Origin: Spirometra erinaceieuropaei
Taxonomy: Eukaryota; Platyhelminthes; Cestoda; Diphyllobothriidea; Diphyllobothriidae
Reading direction: 5' to 3'
NCBI GenBank assembly: GCA_902702965.1
Contig: CACRXP010000315.1
Span: 586,605 to 650,604 of the forward strand
DNA length: 64,000 nucleotides
Under the pieces are notes generated by a model that saw only the letters and a list, made by a program, of their open reading frames with translations, had not been told where the DNA came from and ran no database searches. Positions 1-10,639 of the stretch are shown here, piece by piece (the first letter of the stretch is position 1; every line of letters starts with the position of its first letter). The translations under genes were made by a program, and so were the position numbers.

Positions 1-993
1 CTCCTAAGGGAACTGAGCAAGACCTGCTCGAACAGAGACGTCCTTATTGTAGGGGACTTTAACGCCCCCAATATCGACTGGCAAGCTTGGACGGTTGCGG
101 GTCCATCGAACACATTCGGGCAATATTTGCTTGAATTGGCAGCAGAAAAACTACTTTTCCAGAATGTAACTCTCGGAACACGTGTTAGGGAAGGGCAACG
201 TTCAAATTGCCTCGATCTGGTGCTCACTCGAGATGAGGAGAGTGTGCTGGATATACAAGATCTCCCGCCAATTGGTGCTAGTGATCATATTGTGATGCTC
301 TTCGAGTATTCCATGTTCTCCCAGCCTAATTCACCTGAACAATTACAAGCAAATATCTGGAAGGGGGATTTTTCTAGCATGCGAACGCAAGCCTCAGCAA
401 TACCGTGGACAACCACATTACAAGGAACAGTTAATGACTATTGGAGCACTTTCAGCTCACTGGTCAAAAGAATCGTTGATCTGAACTGTCCACTCAGACG
501 AAAGAAAACTAGCAACCGTCCGCCGTGGATAAACCGGAAACTTCAAACCGCGTTTAAGAGGAGAAATAAAGTGTGGAGACGCTATCGACAAACAGAAAGT
601 CCTGAAGACCTGACGGAATACAAGCGACAGCGGAATGCGTGTAAACGCGAGGCTCATAGACTTCGAAGCAACTATGAGCTGTGCATATTACAAAATTCCT
701 TGGAGCATCCTAAAATCCTCTATAGTTACATACGTAAGGGACAGAGCAATCGTGAACCGATTCCAGCGCTAAGATCCCAAAACGGAGTAATTGAGACGGA
801 TGACCACCTGAAAGCATCAGCCTTCTCCAATTTCTTTCAGTCGGTATTCACTCATGACACAAACCCTCCTGCCATGCCATATGTAGACCAACGACAATAT
901 CCCTCCTGTCCTGCATTGGAAGACAATCTTTTCTTCTCACCTACGTTGATAAGGACCGAACTACGCCGGCTGAAACCTGCCAAATCACCTGGT
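1..993 (+). mobile_element. CR1-like LINE ORF2 fragment (endonuclease end to start of reverse transcriptase)
   Basis: The frame is open from the first base to the N at 994, about 331 codons without a stop, so the element starts outside the window. Early residues contain GDFNAPNIDW, the core of an apurinic-type endonuclease. A later SDH (about residue 97) fits the end of that domain. Then comes a basic linker with PPWINRKLQTAFKRRNK and an RN-rich stretch typical of CR1/Jockey ORF2, and finally LKPAKSPG, the usual first motif of the reverse transcriptase. The catalytic RT motifs are missing because the sequence breaks off at the N. The piece is a retrotransposon fragment, not a host gene. There is no in-frame damage, so the copy may be young. 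Confidence 0.88.
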
Positions 994-994
994 N
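994..994. other. Ambiguous base N, probable collapsed assembly gap
   Basis: A single N interrupts the LINE frame just after the first RT motif. The sequence directly after it resembles the far 3' end of the same kind of LINE. Roughly 1.5-2 kb of reverse transcriptase is therefore absent. A collapsed gap or misjoin explains this better than a biological junction, but I cannot prove it. Confidence 0.6.
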
Positions 995-999
995 GTATA

Positions 1000-1203
1000 T
1001 AACTGCACTTAAAATTTCATGTGTACACTGAGAAGACCGCCTGCCGCACGCTTAGTAGTCCCGCATTGTGAATGTTTACCGTGAACAAATATGTTACTGA
1101 CAAAATTGTAGTAAGATGTACATTTAACATTTATATGTTATGTACCGTTTTCAATAGGGTCATCAAGGGCATTGCCTATTACCCTAAAATACAATAAAAA
1201 AAA
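1000..1203 (+). mobile_element. CR1-like LINE 3' end with A-rich tail
   Basis: From about 1115 a short frame reads FSIGSSRALPITLKYNKK and runs into an A-rich tail. I recognise this as a common 3' end of flatworm CR1-like LINE copies. Read with the fragment before the N, it looks like the tail of the same element with the middle missing. No coding potential of its own. Confidence 0.6.
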
Positions 1204-1417
1204 AATACAAAACACCGCCCTGGCCAGTTAGCGATCCTTTCCTGCACTTCCAGTTTAAGGCACTACGACACCCCCGGGCGCTTCGACAGTGCTGGGTTTG
1301 AGCTAGGTGCACTTCACCTACCACATCGCGCACTTACTACCTCACGGGATCAGACTACAACAGCAATGCGTTTCATACGCCAATCAGACCCGAAGTGTTC
1401 ACCTTCCTCGCATTTTT

Positions 1418-1595
1418 TACCTTGTATTAATTAGTTTTCCACTTTATCAGGATCGTCAATTCCAGGCATTCCCTACAAGCGCCATTTACGCCTCCACTCA
1501 TTTGCCCCACCCGTATAGCCCCTATTACCACCGGTCCCGTATGGCAGGTAGCTGGGAGTTTTCGGTACCGGGAGGGCTACCAACTACCATCTAAC
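1418..1595 (+). repeat. Dispersed repeat, copy 1 (second copy near 7428)
   Basis: About 175 bp align by eye with 7428-7594 at roughly 80 percent identity. Both share a CACCCGTATAGCCCCTAT core and end in GAGGGCTACCAACTA. The flanks differ, so it is a dispersed repeat rather than part of one large duplication. Function unknown; no coding sense seen. Confidence 0.6.
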
Positions 1596-1609
1596 CGATT
1601 ACTTAAACA

Positions 1610-2480
1610 GAGTTGTAATATAAGTCATCATGTAACATAATTCCGGAATAATTCAGTCATGTCGTAATGCAGACTTTTGAACGAGCTTTCTCTCCCCGCC
1701 CACGGTAACTACACTCTATCGAAAATAACCATTAAAGTAGCATGAACCTTTTGCGTTAATTTTTGATGTTCTTTTAAACTTGGGCATGTTTTGTAGGAAA
1801 AATGCATAAATATGCTCCATCTTGTATTCATTTGGGGACAAATTACGCATTATTTGGCCTTTTGTGCTAAAAGAAAAGGTTTTTATAGGTTTTTCAAAGT
1901 GTTCTTTCAATTTCCGAAGAATTTTGAACGTGACCTGCAGATGAACCTGTAGTTAGGGTTTTCAAACAGCAAGAAGTATATATTCCGTTTAAAAAATCGC
2001 ATAGCCCCCTATACTCTCAAAATAAGCTAATTGGGCTCATGGCATTTTGCAGTGGATGTGGGCCACACTGCATAATGCATGAGCAACAATGTACATATCC
2101 GACGCTTCGTGAAAGGACATTTCAGGGTCTAAAAAATCTCCTAATTAGAAACTCTTTTAAAACTGAGAAATAGCCTTTTTTCAAACATGAAACCGAAAAA
2201 GACGTAATTTGCCAGCAAATTATGGCAAGGAAGAATATCGGAAAAAGGCGAGCTCGAAGCTACTGCGGTGACTTCCCCATCCTTTAAGCTCCGGTGCATG
2301 AACAAGTACGTCGAGACTTCGATTTCGGGGATAATCAAACTATCAGCACGGGTTCCATATGGCACTCCTAACGGTTGTGTGTAATTTAGTTTCGCTCATG
2401 ATATTGCGAGATTTGAAAAAAGTGAGAAATCTATAAAATCGGCAAAATACGCCTCCGGACATTTACCAATAACCGATATG
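1610..2480. repeat. Degenerate relative of the ~1 kb foldback element
   Basis: The left half resembles the left arm of the element at 9656 (shared AAAGTAG-ATGA and AAAAATGCATAAA phrases). The right half resembles the middle and right arm of the element at 3180, for example GTGGATG-GG-CCA followed by GAGCAACAATG. Arms are too diverged to define ends. No transposase frame is visible. Confidence 0.35.
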
Positions 2481-2977
2481 CTGAGATGGCAATGATTGCA
2501 AGCACTTTTTTATAAGCCCCTGGAAACGGTGGAGATCAATATTTGACGGATGGGGAGGTTTGAGCTGAACGAAACCAAAGACCCAGCGGCGCAGTGGTTT
2601 AGAGACCCTACGAACAAACCACATACTCACGTGCTCTGCAGTTTGGCTCATCAGTTTGCAAAGATGTGAATAACGCAGATGCGAGCATTTTCATCCCAGT
2701 TACTGTGTAGACGCCTACACCTCGCTGTCCTAAGTTTGTCTTGTCATTAAAGTCTGGAGACGATATCAAACCTACTGGGCATAAAGCAATTTGCACAGTG
2801 GTCACAACAGGGCCTTTGGAGTAGTAGCGTAGATCGGTTATCACAATGGCCGAAATACTGGGAATGCACAAAAGGGACAAAGTGCAGGAACAAGATGAAA
2901 TGCATTGAAGCAAATCCTCAGAAGAAATAGACTGCTGATGCATGCCATTCTATGGATACAGAACTATACCGCGGGAG

Positions 2978-3173
2978 TATACAATGGTAGAGATGGCGCT
3001 CACTGATCGCGCTATGGAACTCACTCTACCCATTGTGCCTTAGGGCCCTCTTTTGAGCCTCGCCAGCTGCCACACAGCGGCACGTGATAGCATTACCGTC
3101 AAGGAGCCCCAAGGCACAACGGGACAAGTGAGTTCCATAGCGCGATCGTTGATCGACCCTCTACCATTGTATA
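2978..3173. mobile_element. Short foldback (MITE-like) element
   Basis: Two arms of about 80 bp are inverted copies of each other. The outer parts read TATACAATGGTAGAG and, at the other end, CTCTACCATTGTATA. The match continues inward through ATCGCGCTATGGAACTCACT and a second block around CATTGTGCCTTAGGG. The loop is about 30 bp. TA dinucleotides flank both ends. It is too short to encode anything, so it would be a non-autonomous element. It lies only six bases from the next foldback element. Confidence 0.7.
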
Positions 3174-3179
3174 TATATA

Positions 3180-4174
3180 CAGTGCGTGACATATCTCATG
3201 AAATGTTGGCTGAAATTCTGAAATGCGTTTATGATTAGGAAGGATGACTTGGTCGCGGTTGTGATACCGATTATCTTAAGGCATACTGTTATAACATTTT
3301 GGACTTGGCAGGATGTCGGCTTTTAAATGCACTTCTTTTCAATCATCTGTAGGAAGAGTGCTCGGTAAAAAATGACTAATTATGTAGCATGCATTTTTCC
3401 CATTGATTTTCGATGGTATTGGAAATTTAAATATATTTTATAGAAACCGCAAACAAAAATATGCTTTCTTTTAGTCAACCAATAGAAAATCACGTCTTCT
3501 TTATATTTTATACTTAAGGAAGGAGTATAATTAGGTTTTAAAAAAAGTTTTCTAATTGCCGAAACATTTGGAGCCTGATCATTCGTTGCATTAGCGCTTA
3601 GTGATTTCAGTCTGCAAGGTGCATGCGTTCCGCGTAAAGAAAATCCTATATTTTTCTGTGTCATTAAAGGGATATCATACAGAGTCCATAAAATGTTGCA
3701 ATGGATGCGGACCATGTTGTACATTTCATGAGGAGCAATGGTAAACGGCCAGGTATGATGCTATGTGAATGGATATATAGCGGTCTTAAAAAGTCTCATA
3801 ATTGGAAACTTTTTTAAAACCTAATTATACTCATTCCTTAAGTAAATATATAAAGAAGACGTAATTCTCTATTGATTGACTAAAAGAAGGCATATTTTTG
3901 TTTGTGGTTTCTATAAAATATATTTGAATTTCCAAGACTATAGAAAATCTATGGGAAAAATGCATGCTACTTAAGTAGTCATTTTTTACCGAGCACTCTT
4001 CCTACAGATGATTGAAAAGAAGTGCATTTAAAAGCCGACATCCTGCCGAGTCCAAAATGTTATAGCAGTATGCCTTAAGATAATCACTATCACAACCGCA
4101 ACCAAGTAATCCTTCCTAATCATAAACGCATTTCAGAATTTCAGCCAACATTTCATGAGATAGGTCACGCACTG
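3180..4174. mobile_element. Non-autonomous foldback transposon with long inverted ends, copy 1
   Basis: The element begins CAGTGCGTGAC and ends with the inverse GTCACGCACTG, each flanked by TA. Arms of about 380 bp (3180-3558 and 3795-4174) are inverted copies with scattered mismatches. They surround a unique core of about 235 bp. CAGT/ACTG ends and a TA target duplication are typical of Tc1/mariner elements, so I infer mobilisation by such a transposase. No transposase frame exists inside. Two further copies of nearly the same length (9656-10638, 40028-40997) make this a defined family. Confidence 0.8.
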
Positions 4175-4183
4175 TATATAGAC

Positions 4184-4350
4184 AGAATGGTATTACCGAA
4201 AAAGACAAGGGAGAGTGGAATGGCCATTTCTGGCTTATTAGCCGTCGTCAGCCAGCCATACCCAAGCCCGAAGTGTGGAACACCCGAACTCGCGACCTGT
4301 TGGTTTAGAAGTCCACGCCTCTACCCACCGGGCCACGAGCCCGTTGCCCT
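4184..4350 (-). mobile_element. tRNA-derived SINE, family a, copy 1
   Basis: On the minus strand the head reads CGTGGCCCGGTGGGTAGAGG, a good RNA polymerase III A box. About 30 bases on, GGTCGCGAGTTCGGG resembles a B box. The tRNA-like part is followed by a non-tRNA body (GGCTGGCTGACGACGGCTAA) ending near GTCTTTTTC. The body recurs at 33240-33335 and 62500-62662, also on the minus strand. No cloverleaf forms well, so it is a SINE rather than a tRNA gene. Confidence 0.72.
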
Positions 4351-4581
4351 ATGTGTGTTTAAGATTTCTTCGGGCAAGCTGGGATTAAGAGCGTTGAGCC
4401 AACGGAGGATACTGAGGTGGTCATGCCGTAAGGCTTTCCGTTGGTTACCAGGACATGACGATAAATACGCCTCCCACAGCTCCCTAGCTGCGGACAAGGA
4501 ATATGTGTGGGAAGGACATGGCAATAAGTCCATGCAAACATTGTTGCTGCAGCATATCCTCCGCGGGGTTAGCTGAAAGAA

Positions 4582-4920
4582 CGTCATCCTGCCGGAGCTA
4601 GAACCGTCAAAATTCATGACTTGATTCCATCTGAAAACACTCTGTTTTGACTTTGACTAAAGAAATGTGTGTGGGTGGTGGAGAAAAACGAGCCTATATG
4701 GACGTTTTGGAACATCGATTCCTTGGGACGGTAGAGGCCAGCGAATGTCATCCTGGCTGAGTTAGAACCGACGAAGGGCGTGACTGGAATCGACTGAGAA
4801 CAATGTAACTTTCCTCTTACCAAAGAGTTACATGTGGGAGGTGCAAAAGAATGAACCAATGTGGACATTCTAGCAGCACCGACTCCTTAGGACCGTACAG
4901 GTCAGCGCATGTCATCCTGT
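4582..4920. repeat. Tandem repeat, unit about 164 bp, two copies plus a stub
   Basis: The anchor (C/T)GTCATCCTG recurs at 4582, 4746 and 4910. The units share GTAGAGGCCAGCG/GTACAGGTCAGCG at their ends and a G-rich GTGGGxGGTG middle, at roughly 70-75 percent identity. The third copy is only a dozen bases. It is old and short; no function visible. Confidence 0.6.
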
Positions 4921-4924
4921 CGAT

Positions 4925-5690
4925 GAAGTGCTGGCCTAAAACTCTACCGAACGGCACCTACTGTGAAAAATGCAGTAGGTAGTTTTCCATCGTTTTTTCT
5001 TACCCCGCGCTTCCTTAAGAATTAGTCTAATGTTAGGTATGGCGGTTTGCCAACAGCCTACATTCTAGGTATGGATTCCATAGCGAGTTCGCGAGAATTC
5101 GTCACAATTTTGCGCCTTTACGTTGATTGAGATACTAGTCACTAAGGCAAGCAGGAGGTTGCTTGATTTCGCCGATATGAACATCATAAGAATAAAATGT
5201 TTCATAAGGTCGCATGTTACCAGGTCGGTCGGTGGCATATGAGTTTAAATCAATTTGGCAGATGTAATAGTTGATACACCGTTTTCTGTATATAAAGCGA
5301 ACTTTTCTTCCGTGAAATTAACCTTCAGTTTCACTTTGTTCTCAATTACGATGAGTTTCTGATCTGCCTTGGAATATTGCTCCATACTTCATGATTTTCA
5401 GCGTCTTCAAGTGATTGTCCACAAAGACCGATTCTGCATTATGTATTTGTTAACATCTTCAAAATAAAATACTCTAGGCGTTGTTTGTTCATGTAGGTGG
5501 TCGTTTGGCTCACGTTTGAAGACTCACCCAAACATGAAAACTCAATGTCGAACAAAATAGACATCCATAATGAAAGTAAACAATGAATATATTTTCGATC
5601 AATTAGGAAACTTTCTATAATATGTTGTCTTTTTAACGAGCGTTTTAGTACTCTATTTTGCTGACGGATGCTTGCGTACTCAACATTAGG
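4925..5690. other. Stretch without recognised features
   Basis: AT-rich sequence with short open frames only. I see no motif, repeat partner inside the window or splice-framed conservation. Confidence 0.5.
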
Positions 5691-5691
5691 C

Positions 5692-6195
5692 TAAGGTGAT
5701 ACCATACTAACAACACAGGTACTAGCCAAAAGCCCATACACGCGTGTTTCGCCGATGTTTTGCCGCTGCATGGCGCAGCTGTGAGGGGTTCGGCTCGTCA
5801 GTGGGTCCCCCAGCATTCCCCGTGTGTTTTCTGGTAGATACTCCAATTTAGAAATTGTCGCTTTTCAATTTCCTGAGAAATTATCTACGAAGTTGGAGTA
5901 ATTCAGTTTATTCGAGGTCTATAGGCTCAGACCGAGAATTTTAAAAGTCTATAAGTCTGAGCCTATAGACCTTGAATAAACTGAATTACTCCAACTTCGT
6001 AGATAATTTCTCAGGAAATTAAAAAGCGACAATTTCTAAATTGGAGTATCTACCAGAAAACACACGGGGAATGCTGGGGGACCTACTGACGAGTCGAACC
6101 CCTCGCAGCTGCGCCATGCAGCGGCAAAACATCGACGAAACACGCGTGTATGGGCTTTTGGCTAGTACCTGTGTTGTTAGTATGGTATCACCTTA
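5692..6195. repeat. Large near-perfect palindrome (two inverted copies of repeat family P)
   Basis: Arms 5692-5932 and 5955-6195 are both 241 bp and reverse complements, with about six mismatches by hand count, all transitions. The spacer is 22 bp. Identity of about 97 percent is far above that of other repeats here, so the inversion is young or the arms are kept alike by gene conversion. A single-arm version follows directly at 6286, and older copies lie at 33487, 39165, 55075 and 57405. An assembly or cloning fold-back artefact cannot be excluded. Confidence 0.85.
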
Positions 6196-6234
6196 CCCTA
6201 AAGTATACTACTAGCTGCCTGTCTGCAGTTAATG

Positions 6235-6385
6235 AATATTACGCGGTTACCCGCTGTGGCTGATGGACTTCGGCCCAAATATTCATGTATAAAATTCTCG
6301 GTCTGAGCCTATAGACCTTGAATAAACTGAACTAATCCAACTTCGTAGATAATTTCTTAGGAAATTAAAAAGCGACAAGTACTTG
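6235..6385. repeat. Extra partial copy of repeat family P
   Basis: From about 6286 it repeats the centre of the palindrome arm (CTGAGCCTATAGACCTTGAA, then CAACTTCGTAGATAATTTC). The part before it (CTGTGGCTGATGGACTTCGG) is the reverse complement of sequence near 39250 and 55155. It is a third, shorter copy beside the two palindrome arms. Confidence 0.65.
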
Positions 6386-6600
6386 ACATTCTTATACGGC
6401 GAAGCCAAGAAAAAATTTTGCACTTTTAGGCGTCTCGTTCACGTTGCTAAAAGTGCTGATATTTTCTATCGCTAACGTAAAAACATGACTCTCGCTTTAT
6501 ATTACAGCCATCTTCACTTTTTGGTCGTTTTTAGGCGGCGCTCTACAACTGTTAATGCATGGCAGAGTGACCATTTAAATATTGGGTAAGATGATATTTG
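6377..6600 (+). repeat. Repeat family H, partial copy 1
   Basis: It shares TTATACGGCGAAGCCAAGAAA, the AAAAGTGCTG phrase and GGCGGCGCTCTACAA...ATGCATGGCAGAGTG with 8270-8510. More distantly it matches 52860, 44750 and 60115. Only the first ~220 bp of the family are present before the tandem repeat that follows. Confidence 0.65.
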
Positions 6601-6605
6601 GAAGC

Positions 6606-7120
6606 CGTGCCCACAGACTACACAATGCTACCTACTGGCTCGATTTCAGTAGCTGTGATTGCGTTCTCATTATGCTTCTAAATTCACGCGCACGCTGTAT
6701 TACCTGTATCAGATTCATTTTAGATGTGCTATCTTGGGCAGATTTGCACCGGTAACGATGACAATGAGGCTTACCTTATATCAACTTTCATTAGAAAAGG
6801 TAGTTGGCAATCGTGCCCACAGCATCCACAATTGTACCTACTGGCTTGAATTCAGTAGCTATGATTGCGTTCTCATTATGTTTCTAAATTTACGTGCGTG
6901 CTGTATTACCTGTACCAGATTCATTGTGGAGGTACTATCCTGGGCGGATTAGCACCGGTAACGATGACAGTGAGGCTTTCCCTACATCAACTTTCATAAG
7001 AAGAGGTAGATTTGACTGCCTCATTCATTGTAGAGGTACTATCTTGGGTGAATTGGCACCGGTAACGATGACAATGAGGCTTACCCTTTATCAATTTTCA
7101 TTAGCAGAGGTAGCTTTCGA
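6606..7120. repeat. Tandem repeat, unit 206 bp, two copies plus a half copy
   Basis: CGTGCCCACAG recurs at 6606 and 6812. CCGGTAACGATGACA(A/G)TGAGG recurs at 6749, 6955 and 7059. Spacing is 206 bp and then 104 bp, so the third unit lacks its first half. Identity is about 85-90 percent. The longer open frames here follow the repeat and are not convincing genes. Confidence 0.8.
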
Positions 7121-7427
7121 CTGCCTCATTATTTGCGGATTTTCTCTTCCGCCCAAACCAATTTTTCACATAAAAGTCTTACCCGGCTTGCGTTGTGGCG
7201 TTCCGCGTGCCGCTGCTTGACTCTCGCGTTCTTCTGTCCATTATGTTGGATGGAGTTCTATCGCACACACTGCGGAATGAACTTCGGACCAGTTGCCTTC
7301 TTCCCATTGGTTGTTCGCCTTCACTTGCTTTTCTTTCCAATCTGAGGGTAGGATGCATTTATTCCGCACATCGTTCAAAGTTTCCTTGTTCATTTCCATA
7401 CCCTCCATGTATTTTTCACCTAATCTC

Positions 7428-7594
7428 AATTAGGCTTCCACGTTACCAGGAGCGTCATTTCCTAGCATATACTACAATCGCCATTTACCCGTCCACTCAA
7501 TTGTCCCACCCGTATAGCCCCTATCACCACCGGTCCCGATTGACGGGCAGCTGTGAGTTTGCGGTGTCAAGAGGGCTACCAACTATCATCTTAC
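7428..7594 (+). repeat. Dispersed repeat, copy 2 (partner near 1418)
   Basis: Same repeat as at 1418-1595, with the CACCCGTATAGCCCCTAT core and the closing GAGGGCTACCAACTA intact. It stands just upstream of the Gypsy fragment. Confidence 0.6.
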
Positions 7595-7624
7595 CAAATA
7601 TTGATTTTCTGCTGAGATTGTTAA

Positions 7625-8120
7625 TGTTTTGTGGAGTTGCGTAGCTCAGAAGGCATCCTGACAAACTCGAACAGACCAAACGATGTTGCAATCGCCGTTT
7701 TGGGAACGTCTTATGGAGTAACGGGTATCTGATGGAAAGCTTTGACTAAGTCATTCTTGGAAAATATTGTTGCTCCGGCTGGGCTAGATGAAAAGTCGTG
7801 GAGATGGGGAAGTGGATATCTGTCAGGCACAGTGCAGGTATTTAACCGTCGGTAATTCCCGCATGGGCCTCACTCAACGAGAGACTTTTTACACACCATA
7901 TGTAGAGGTGCAGCCCATGGACTAGTAGAAGGCCTGACTATGCCTAGCTCCATCAACTGATTGAATTCAGCCTTGGCTATGGCTAGCTTATCGGTGGCCA
8001 AACGACGAAGACGGCTAAACACGGGTGGTCCAGTAGTTGAAACATAATGTACAAAAGCATGTTTAATATGTTGGTTAAATTGTGAGGGTCGTGTGATAGA
8101 TGGGAATTCCGTAAGTTTAA
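7625..8120 (-). mobile_element. Ty3/Gypsy reverse transcriptase fragment, broken
   Basis: Read on the minus strand, the residues TTGPPVFSRLRRLATDKL and then ELGIVRPSTSPWAAPLHMV are the start of a Gypsy RT domain. After a stop and frame changes come [28 protein letters not shown] and FGLFEFVRMP, the next conserved RT blocks. The catalytic YxDD block, RNase H and integrase are absent. Several stops and frameshifts show it is dead. Both ends are joined to a repeat phrase (GATTTTCTGCTGAGATTGTTA) that also occurs at 8484, so it may sit inside that repeat. Confidence 0.85.
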
Positions 8121-8269
8121 CGATGATAGCAGCATCCCAACAGTTACAAACTAGTAAATAAGAACAAAGTCGCCAGCAGGTAAAAATGCACATTCTTTTT
8201 CTATGTCTCATTCAAAGATGTGTCAAGTTCTTTAAAAAGCGTATTGTAACTGATTAAAACAAAACGGAC

Positions 8270-9000
8270 ACAAATATCAAGACACATTGTTATACGGCGA
8301 AACCAAGAAAAATTTGACACTTTTGGACGTTTCGTTCACGCTGCTAAAAGTGCTGGTACTTTCAACCGCGAACGCAAAAACATGACTCTCGCTCTTTATA
8401 TTGCAGCTATTTTCAATATTTTTGCTCGCTTTTAGGCGGCGCTCTACAATTGTAAATGCATGGCAGAGTGGCCATTTAAATACTGATTTTCTGCTGAGAT
8501 TGTTAGTGTTTTGCTCGTTCTATGTCTAAATTCCGTATATTCGGAAACTATTCGCACGAAAAGCAGTTTTATACGTTCAAATCTGAAAACGGCTATTCGG
8601 CGGTAGTCACTTTGGTTACAACCCATAAGATTTTCAAATTCGCTAAACGATGTCGGCCCATTTAATTAAGGATTGCCTGTGTGCGTTATTACCGCACTTC
8701 AGACCACCGAATCGCAGACTAAATCCCACAGGTAGCATCGTATAAAAATGAATGTTTTAGTGCAGGAAACTCTGTTTAGTAAAACTCTTGGAGTTAAACT
8801 AGTCACCTTTCAAAAGAAAACACTCTCAGATGAGTATTTCAAGTATAGGGCGGGTATAAGGGCAGGAAATTGCCTGAAATTTTCACAGCGTCCATTTTCG
8901 CTAAAATTTATGGTAAAATTGCCCAGACATATTTACCGTATGAATAAAGACATTTACTTGAGTCTACTAGCTTAGGTGTCCTCACATGCCCGAATCTGTT
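8270..9000 (+). repeat. Repeat family H, copy 2
   Basis: It matches 6377-6600 over its first 230 bp and then continues along the same order of phrases seen at 44750-45500, 52860-53680 and 60115-60870. These include CACGACAAG-like and GCGTTATTACCGCACTTCAG blocks and the GCGTCCATTTTCGC block near its end. The family is non-coding as far as I can see. Comparison of the gene blocks suggests that it moves (see findings). Confidence 0.6.
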
Positions 9001-9650
9001 TCTGCCGTCAGGTTTCATGAGACAGGTCCCGCACCAAAGCCTATGAAAGCCCTACAAAGTTTGAGATAATAACAGCGTGACCTTGATTAACTTAAATACT
9101 GCACATTCTTACCCTCATTTAAATTTCTCTGGTGTTAAGAATGAACTGGTTGCTATTTTTGCTAGGTGCTTGTTGGTCTGGCTTTTTGACACGCGCTTGC
9201 TGGAGCTCCTCGCGAAGATGTCAGCTGTCTCACCACCCAGGTATGATAGCTGATGCCCCACCTAAATGCCTCGCATTGATCTGAAGTAACAATATACTTC
9301 TACTTTAAAGAATTCATTTGCAGTGATAATCACCCAACAATTTCGATAATTGCCAGGATCATTTTGTATGGCTTAAGCTAATTTCAACTTAAAGAAAATA
9401 AAAGTAACCTAGAAGTGATTGCTGGTTTAATCTGTCGTGATGAGTAGAAATGTGTCTGTCCCTAAATGTGTACATGAGAAAAACGGTTTTAAAATATATA
9501 AACGACATGCAAAAGCTAGCAAACAGCTTAGTAACCATGAAACTATTGTTTCCCTGCCTTAGAGGAATAAATACCAGTTGATTATGCTCCGTCCTAAGCT
9601 AGTTATTCGAAACTAACTCTAGAGTAAGTCAGGCACGACAACGAGTTCAG
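9000..9650. other. Stretch without recognised features
   Basis: AT-rich. Only a fragment near 9018 (TTTCATGAGACAGGTCCCGCA) recalls the end of the foldback element at 3180. No coding or RNA gene is evident. Confidence 0.45.
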
Positions 9651-9655
9651 ACTAA

Positions 9656-10638
9656 CAGTTGGTGGGCTAACTCATGAAATGTCAACCGAAATTCCGAAAT
9701 GCGTTTTCGTTTCGAAAAGATTAATTAAGTTGGGTTGGAAAACCAATCATTGTGCAGCATAATTCTATAATATTTCAGTTACCTTAGGGTGCCGGCTTTC
9801 GAATTAATTTATTTCCGACTGCATGTACAAACTATAATCTGTAAAATGTGATTACTAAAGTAGTATGAGTTGTCTTATTGATTTTCAATGCCCTAAAAAA
9901 TTTAATTATATTTCATGGGAAACATGCATAAAAATATTCATTCTTTCGCTCATTCGGTAGTAGCTGACGTATTCTTCCAATTTTATACTCGAAAAAAGGG
10001 CATAATGCGGCTTTCAGAAGTTTCTAATTGTGAGATTTTTCAATATCGTGAAATGACCGTTCATAAAACTTCACGTCCCTGCAGTTACCAATGTAGTTTG
10101 TAAAGTTAACAATGTGGCTCATATCCACTGCTCAATTTTATGAATCCCATATAGTCGTCTCTTAATACCGTAGGGGAATGTATGTTTTGTTGAACACGGA
10201 AAATTTACAGCTTTTAGTTTTGAAACCCTGAATGCAAGTTTAAAGGCAGATCAGATTCAAAATTATTAGGGAATCGGAAACGTCTTTAAAAACCGAATAC
10301 TGCCCTTCCTTCGAGTATAAAATCTGAAGAGGACGTCAAGAATGTACAAGAGAATGAATATTTTCATGCGTGTTTTCCATGAATTATGATTGAATTTGTA
10401 AGAGCATAGAACAAATGAGAAAAATGCATGCCACGAAAGTAACCACCTTTTACAGAGTAGAGTTTGTGCAAGCAGCTGGAAAGAAATTCGTTTGAAAGCC
10501 GTCATCCCACGGTCACTGAATTATTATAGACTTATGCTGCAGGCTGATTAGTTTTACAACCCCATTTACCTAACCTTTTCGAAACGAAAATGAATTTCGG
10601 AATTCCGGTTGACATTTCATAAGTTAGCCCACCTACTG
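9656..10638. mobile_element. Non-autonomous foldback transposon, copy 2
   Basis: It begins CAGTTGGTGGGCTAACTCAT and ends with the near-inverse ATAAGTTAGCCCACCTACTG followed by TA. Arms of about 375-385 bp are inverted copies around a core of about 220 bp. Length (983 bp), architecture and the inner GAAATTC-GAAATGCGTTT phrase match the copies at 3180 and 40028, but the terminal ~15 bp differ, so this is a subfamily. No transposase is encoded. Confidence 0.75.
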
Positions 10639-10639
10639 T

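Noticed and set aside
6659..7220. Overlapping plus-strand frames of about 100 codons
   Set aside because: They follow the 206-bp tandem repeat and change frame with each unit.
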